DNA of 64,000 nt from Paratinospora sagittata (taxonomy: Eukaryota > Streptophyta > Magnoliopsida > Ranunculales > Menispermaceae): positions 35,990,816 through 36,054,815 of the forward strand of contig CM069606.1 in NCBI GenBank assembly GCA_035771175.1. The letters run 5' to 3'. Shown piece by piece: positions 59,610 through 64,000 of the stretch. Position numbers and translations under genes: made by a program. The notes under the pieces were generated by a model. The model ran no database searches and was not told the origin of the DNA. It saw nothing but the letters and a program-made list of their open reading frames with translations. Positions within the stretch are counted from its first letter, which is position 1. Every line of letters starts with the position of its first letter.

Positions 59610-60188
59610 CTGGAAACCCAACCTAGATGACTAGAGATCCCAAGAACTAGGTTCAAAAGGGACAACTAAATTATGAAATCTGGTGTAGCACTAAGGAAAA
59701 TCACACTCCTACCCAATCTTATGATACAATAGTTCTGCCTGTAAAATGAGTAAGGATAACCATTGTTTTTAATGATTCCTATGACATATTAATTATGTGG
59801 GGTATAGCAGGGATACTCTTAATAGGACTGGGCCAATTATATGAGCATTTTAAGGCTTGAATTCTCTAAAGCACTCATGAATCCAGGAGTTGTTTAGGGC
59901 CAAAATGAGCACAACCGTGAGAACCAAAATTGTTGTGTACATTATTGTCTTGGTTTGCATCAACGCCTGAACAGTTCAAGACATTGTGTTCGCTAATTAG
60001 CTAGAAAATTCGATAGTGTTTCACTAGGGAAGGTTCAAAGCCACAAGTTACCTATCCTGATGCAACTCGTTCCATTAGTATTCTCTCTAGTGTCTGCATT
60101 AATTTTTTTTCAAAATTACATCAAAAATCCATTTATGTGGGGGATGATAGAAAGTGCAATTAGTTCAATTTCCATTCATGTGGGGGAT
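59610..60188 (+). other. Copia C 3' non-coding region and polypurine tract
   Basis: Non-coding, matching 42919-43504. It has the empty site of gypsy A (GACTAGAGATCCC) and ends in TGTGGGGGAT before TGTTGG. Confidence 0.7.
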
Positions 60189-60337
60189 TGTTGGAAAATG
60201 GGCAAATAAAATATGATTTTTCACCATTTTCAAAAAAATATTAAAGTGGGCCCACAAGTGATTTTGGGTGGATCAAAGTTGATTATTAATCTTTGATATG
60301 TGAAGATTAAGAATATATAAGTATTTAGCTATACCCA

Positions 60338-63101
60338 TGAAACACCCCGATTCTCAGAACTTAAATTTAAGTAAAATAATGAATATTTTAATTTTATCGA
60401 GAAGACCCACTGAAAGTCGAGATGTTAATCGTATCCGTCTATTTTAACCCATAACCGTTATATAGGTAATAAAATTTGAAACACTATGAATTTATATTCT
60501 TCTAACCAATTTACTGGTTAAGATAAACGAATACCCTTTTTTTTTCTTCATGCCAAGGACCACATAATTCCACTATACAAATTTCCATATTAAATTGTGA
60601 GGGTACTTGCCCTTGTCCATCCATTATGAACACAATATTTTAAATACATTCATCAAATAGAATTCAAGTCCAAGGCATTCACACGTGGAATAAATCACAG
60701 GGTCTTTACTAATCGTAATAATGTTCATTGAATTTAGATTGTCAATACAATTCGTTCAAATAATAAACCTTTAAAAATCAAATAAAAATATTCAGTCCTA
60801 TCACCATAATACTAACAAATTAATTAACCCACCCCTACTACTCTGAACTACTGAACTATGTCACGAACTCTCGATTTTATTCTCCTAAGCACCTGCATAT
60901 GAAAAATAGGGGTGAGCTTGAAAGCCCAGTGGGTCATCTAAACAATTCACAATATTTTATCATGATACATACACAAGAACATTACAAACAAGTTTCACAC
61001 ATTAATCGTTGCAACATTAGATTGTTTGAGTCGATAATTTTATCACGTTCTCAATCACGTACCTATAGGAAATTAAACTCAGGGTGGCACTACCCAAAAA
61101 TTAGAACTCGTTGGCGATATTCATCATGAATAACTTCCCCATAATAAACATTGACGATATTCCTTAGAATAACTGCCCCATAATAATCAATGGCGATATT
61201 CCTTAGAATAATTGCCCCATATGTGTGATTCTTATCTTAATCGTGTTCCTTAGTGATGTCACGCCATACGTACGGTATAAGTACGATATTAAGTGCATTT
61301 ATAAAACATATTCAAACTCCACTACACATGGTATCATGTCACAAAGTCAATTATAATAGTATTAACGCATAAATTTTACTATGCCAATATTCTCAAGTCA
61401 TACGTTTTATTATCAGGCATTACAATTTATAAATAAGTCTCAAATATCACATGAATTTCATGCATCCAATTATCATTTAATCAAAACAAGAAGTCATGTT
61501 GACACACATATCATCATAGCTAACAATCACAACATGGTATATATAAAATCATGTACAATAGGCATGCATAAGCAATCTAATAATACTATAGACCTAATTA
61601 ATTTAACATTCCTATCTATATATCAAAATAAAACATTGTAAATGCATAGAATCCTCCCCACCTGAATCGCTAAATTCCAAATCCCTTAAATTCCTCGTCA
61701 CGCCTAGTACTCAACCTGTACACGTATATTACGTTTGTTAATATAATTACTCATAAGAACGATTATGAGTGTAGAAATATATACATATATATGGTGGTGG
61801 GATGTTTAAACAAGTATATATATATATATAAAATAACATATTATAATGCCTTGTGATATGATATAATGATGTGTATGGTATAACATGGTATAATACAATA
61901 TGTGGTATATATATAATGTGTGGTGATGTGTGAAGCGTTTTGAAAAGATATGATATACAATATAATCTATAATAGGTGTGTGCTGTGGGACGTTTTAAAA
62001 AAATCAAAATGGAATAGGGAAATAAAGAAGAAGGGAGGCGTTGATGGTGGTGAGTTGCAGAGAGGTGGTGGGGGCGATGTGCCGCGGGGAATGAAGCGAG
62101 CAAAGCAAAGAAAGGTCGAGAGAGTTTGGGTTTTGAGAGAGGGTTTCGAGAGAGGGTTTCGAGAGAGGGTTTCGAGAGAGATTCGGAACGAGAGAGCGAG
62201 AGCGAGAGATCAGAGAGCGGCGATAGCAGGGGAAGATGGCGGAGAAGAGAAGAGAGAGAGAGCGGCGAGATTTCAAAGAGACATATGGGTTTGAGTTTGA
62301 GCGATAGAAAATAGAGGGGCGAGTTGTAGCGGCGAGAGAGGAGTTTGGAGTCTCGCGCGTTCGGATGAAAGGATTGGGTGATGATGTTGCTTGGAGTTTT
62401 GGTTACAACGACGAGATGGGGTTTTAGGCATTGGGGTTTTGAGCAGAGAGTTGAGAGAGAGACCTGGCGAGAGTGAGAGAGCAGAGGAGAAAAAGAATCG
62501 AAGTCGCAGAGGAGAAAAAGAATCGAAGTCGCAGCGGCGATGAGCAGCAACGGTGATGAGCCGCAGTGATGAGTAGCAGCGGCTACAGACAGTGGCTCAA
62601 CAGTGGTGATGAACCAGATGGGAGTTGCAGCGTGCGATGGCGGAGAAAAGAATAGAGAAGAGAGAGGCGATTGGGTTTTTTGTGCGGCTGGGTTTGAGAG
62701 GGAGAGTTGGGTTTTGTGCGATTGGTTTCGAGAGAGAGAGGCATGTGCGATTGAGGTTCTGAGAGAAAAGGGCGAGATTACAGCTGTAGAGGGCCAGATT
62801 TGCAGGATCGCAGGGCGAGATTGCAACGGAGAAAGAGAAGTTTGGCGATTAGTTTCCTTGATAAGGAAGGAGAGTCTGGGATGTGCGCGCGGAAACAGAT
62901 CGCAACTCCGAAGAACAAGGGATGTTCTCGATTCCGATGATCTTGGCGAAGATTTTGATGAGGCGGCGATGGCAAGCGTAGATCGAGTTGTTGATCGAAG
63001 CGAAGATGACCGACAAAGCATTTGCGACGTTCTTGAATGGCGATTTCTTGCAGCGACGGGGCCGGCTTTTTTTGTTTTTTTTGAATTTCCAGGGGATTAC
63101 A
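60338..63101 (-). repeat. 3' LTR of gypsy C (2764 bp)
   Basis: On the minus strand TGTAATCCCCTG ... GGGGTGTTTCA, with TG...CA ends. It contains a 13 bp unit (GAGAGAGGGTTTC) three times at about 62134-62180 and a 25 bp tandem duplication (GCAGAGGAGAAAAAGAATCG plus 5 bases) at about 62482-62531. The long Ser/Leu-rich frame on its minus strand is not regarded as a gene. Confidence 0.85.
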
Positions 63102-63204
63102 TTCTTCCCGCCTTAAAAGAAATTTCATCCCGAAATTAAAGTTTAAGCTTACTTACTTGATGATGTTTAACTTTTTCCACTGCTGACCAGTTGTATCTCG
63201 AAAC

Positions 63205-63317
63205 CTAAAATGTTGAAAATATTCCATTAGCAGTCTATTAAGTTTACCAACCCATTGGTGAGTTTGAAGAAAAAAAAAATTGATTGTACGCATATAGAAT
63301 GAAGTACTATTAATTAC
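63205..63317 (-). other. Intron-like 113 bp insert directly after the gypsy C pol stop
   Basis: On the minus strand it begins GTAATTAATAG just after the TAG stop and ends ATATTTTCAACATTTTAG. A possible branch site CTAAT is inside. The related gypsy B has the exact joined sequence without it (CTCTAG directly followed by GTTTCG, near 49248). It is flanked by a 5-base repeat (TAGGT on the minus strand), so a small insertion with a 5 bp target repeat is the other reading. Confidence 0.5.
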
Positions 63318-64000
63318 CTAGAGTGTTCTTTGAAATAAGTCGGCATATTTGGCTTTCATTTCACTTTCAGGTTCCCAAGTGGCTTCTTCAACTCCATGAT
63401 TCTTCCACAACACTTTAACTAATGGAATGTCTTTTTTCCTCAAACTATGAACTTTCCAATCTAGGATCTTTAAAGGTCCTTCTTCATAGGTGGCATCAGC
63501 TTGTACTTTTACTTCTTTCCAATCGATGGTGTCGGAAGGGTCTGGTTTATATTTTCGCAACATTGACACGTGGAACACATTGTGGATGGCGGATAAAATA
63601 GTTGGCAAGTCTAGTTTGTAAGCATTCTCGCCAATTCGATCACTAATCTTGAACGGACCGATGAATCGCGGCGATAATTTCCCTTTCTTACCAAACCTCA
63701 TGATACCTTTTTGAGGGCTTATTCTCAGAAATACCTTATCACCTTTTTGGAACTCTAAAGGTCGGGGCCTCTTATCTACGTAGCTCTTCTGTCTACTCTG
63801 TGCAGTAACTAGCCTTTCCTGGATCAACTTCACTTTTTCGTTCATTTCCATTATCATATCAGGTCTTGTAAGTACCTTATCTTCCCAATCGGCCCAACAC
63901 AGTGGGGACCTACATGGTCGTCCATATAGGGCTTCATATGGAGCCATTTGTATACTTGCCTGGTAACTATTGTTATAAGCAAACTCTGCTAGGTGTAAGT
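63318..64000 (-). CDS. Gypsy C integrase C-terminal part and chromodomain-like tail (partial)
   Basis: Open on the minus strand from the window end: HLAEFAYNNSYQASIQMAPY, LYGRPCRSPLCW, QSRQKSYVDKRPRPLEFQKG, the GPY/F-like GKLSPRFIGPFKISDRIGEN, HNVFHVSMLRKYKPDP, then PLVKVLWKNHGVEEATWEPE and a TAG stop at 63320-63318. No stop was seen in the visible part, unlike gypsy B, so this copy is younger or better kept. The D-D-E core and the rest of pol lie outside the window. Confidence 0.85.
   Translation of the reverse strand, partial: LHLAEFAYNNSYQASIQMAPYEALYGRPCRSPLCWADWEDKVLTRPDMIMEMNEKVKLIQERLVTAQSRQKSYVDKRPRPLEFQKGDKVFLRISPQKGIMRFGKKGKLSPRFIGPFKISDRIGENAYKLDLPTILSAIHNVFHVSMLRKYKPDPSDTIDWKEVKVQADATYEEGPLKILDWKVHSLRKKDIPLVKVLWKNHGVEEATWEPESEMKAKYADLFQRTL

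Larger units (their letters stand above)
55687..60337 (+). mobile_element. Ty1/copia retrotransposon, unit C
   Basis: 5' LTR 55687-56376, gag 56394-57120, protease and pre-integrase 57151-57894, RT 57895-59147, cut MITE 59154-59609, 3' non-coding part, and the first 149 bases of the 3' LTR (60189-60337), where a gypsy LTR begins. RNase H is entirely deleted. It carries the same gag frame change and integrase loss as copies A and B. Confidence 0.85.
60338..64000 (-). mobile_element. Ty3/gypsy chromovirus-like element C, 3' part (continues beyond the window)
   Basis: Minus strand: integrase and chromodomain-like tail (64000-63318), intron-like insert (63317-63205), polypurine tract (about 63112-63102), 3' LTR (63101-60338). 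The LTR ends directly in copia C LTR sequence, so it is inserted there. The 5 bases next to it (ACCCA, 60333-60337) should be repeated at the far end outside the window. Same family as the 44-51 kb fragment. Confidence 0.85.

Noticed and set aside
61747..63021. 424-residue minus-strand open frame in the gypsy C LTR
   Set aside because: Ser/Leu/His-rich translation of GA/CT-rich simple repeats inside an LTR. The equivalent region of the gypsy B LTR gives different, shorter frames.

Overview
The window is nuclear DNA of a flowering plant, most likely a eudicot. It is AT-rich, has a gene of 15 small exons with GT-AG introns, a FAR1/FRS-type gene relic, and dense nested LTR retrotransposons of the Ty1/copia and chromovirus-like Ty3/gypsy kinds with initiator-Met-tRNA primer sites. 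The species cannot be told from the sequence. No bacterial features, tRNA or rRNA genes or CRISPR arrays were seen.

The main structure is a tandem array of at least three copies of one segment. Unit A is 1-31234, unit B is 31235-44098 and unit C is 51335-60337. Position 1 matches 31235 (offset 31234), so unit A is already inside the repeat where the window opens. The ancestral unit held: (1) a + strand gene with two TFIIS N-terminal/LW (Med26-type) domains; (2) an AT-rich spacer; (3) a minus-strand FAR1-related (FRS) gene split by a 2 kb solo LTR; (4) a scrap of a second TFIIS-like gene carrying a copia element in its intron; and, seen only between A and B, (5) an orphan first exon resembling SPT5-like/KTF1. 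The two TFIIS-like genes (349-3295 and 31583-34529) look intact, and one amino-acid difference was noticed. Unit C has lost its TFIIS-like gene.

Unit A, 1-31234: TFIIS-like gene, spacer, FRS relic (5362-8653) with solo LTR (6264-8286), then a 20.6 kb copia complex (8948-29504). The copia holds three nested insertions: a 2.9 kb solo LTR (12101-15022), a hAT-like MITE (15353-16022) and an 11 kb gypsy element on the minus strand (16615-27769). Then come the other half of the TFIIS relic, an intergenic stretch and the SPT5-like exon.

Unit B, 31235-44098: the second intact TFIIS-like gene, the spacer, the solo LTR with most of the FRS gene deleted, and a copia copy without its 5' LTR. A head-to-tail or circularly permuted gypsy fragment (44099-51334; RT-RNaseH-INT, LTR, PBS, gag, PR on the minus strand) separates B from C.

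Unit C, 51335-60337: spacer, FRS relic, shortened solo LTR and copia. The copia 3' LTR is cut by another gypsy element (60338 to the window end) of the same family as the 44-51 kb fragment.

Order of events: the FRS solo LTR, the copia and the MITE are shared by all units and predate the duplication. The 2.9 kb solo LTR and the 11 kb gypsy have empty sites in B and C and came later. Both intact genes belong to a transcription-elongation/Mediator domain family. Everything else is transposon or pseudogene.
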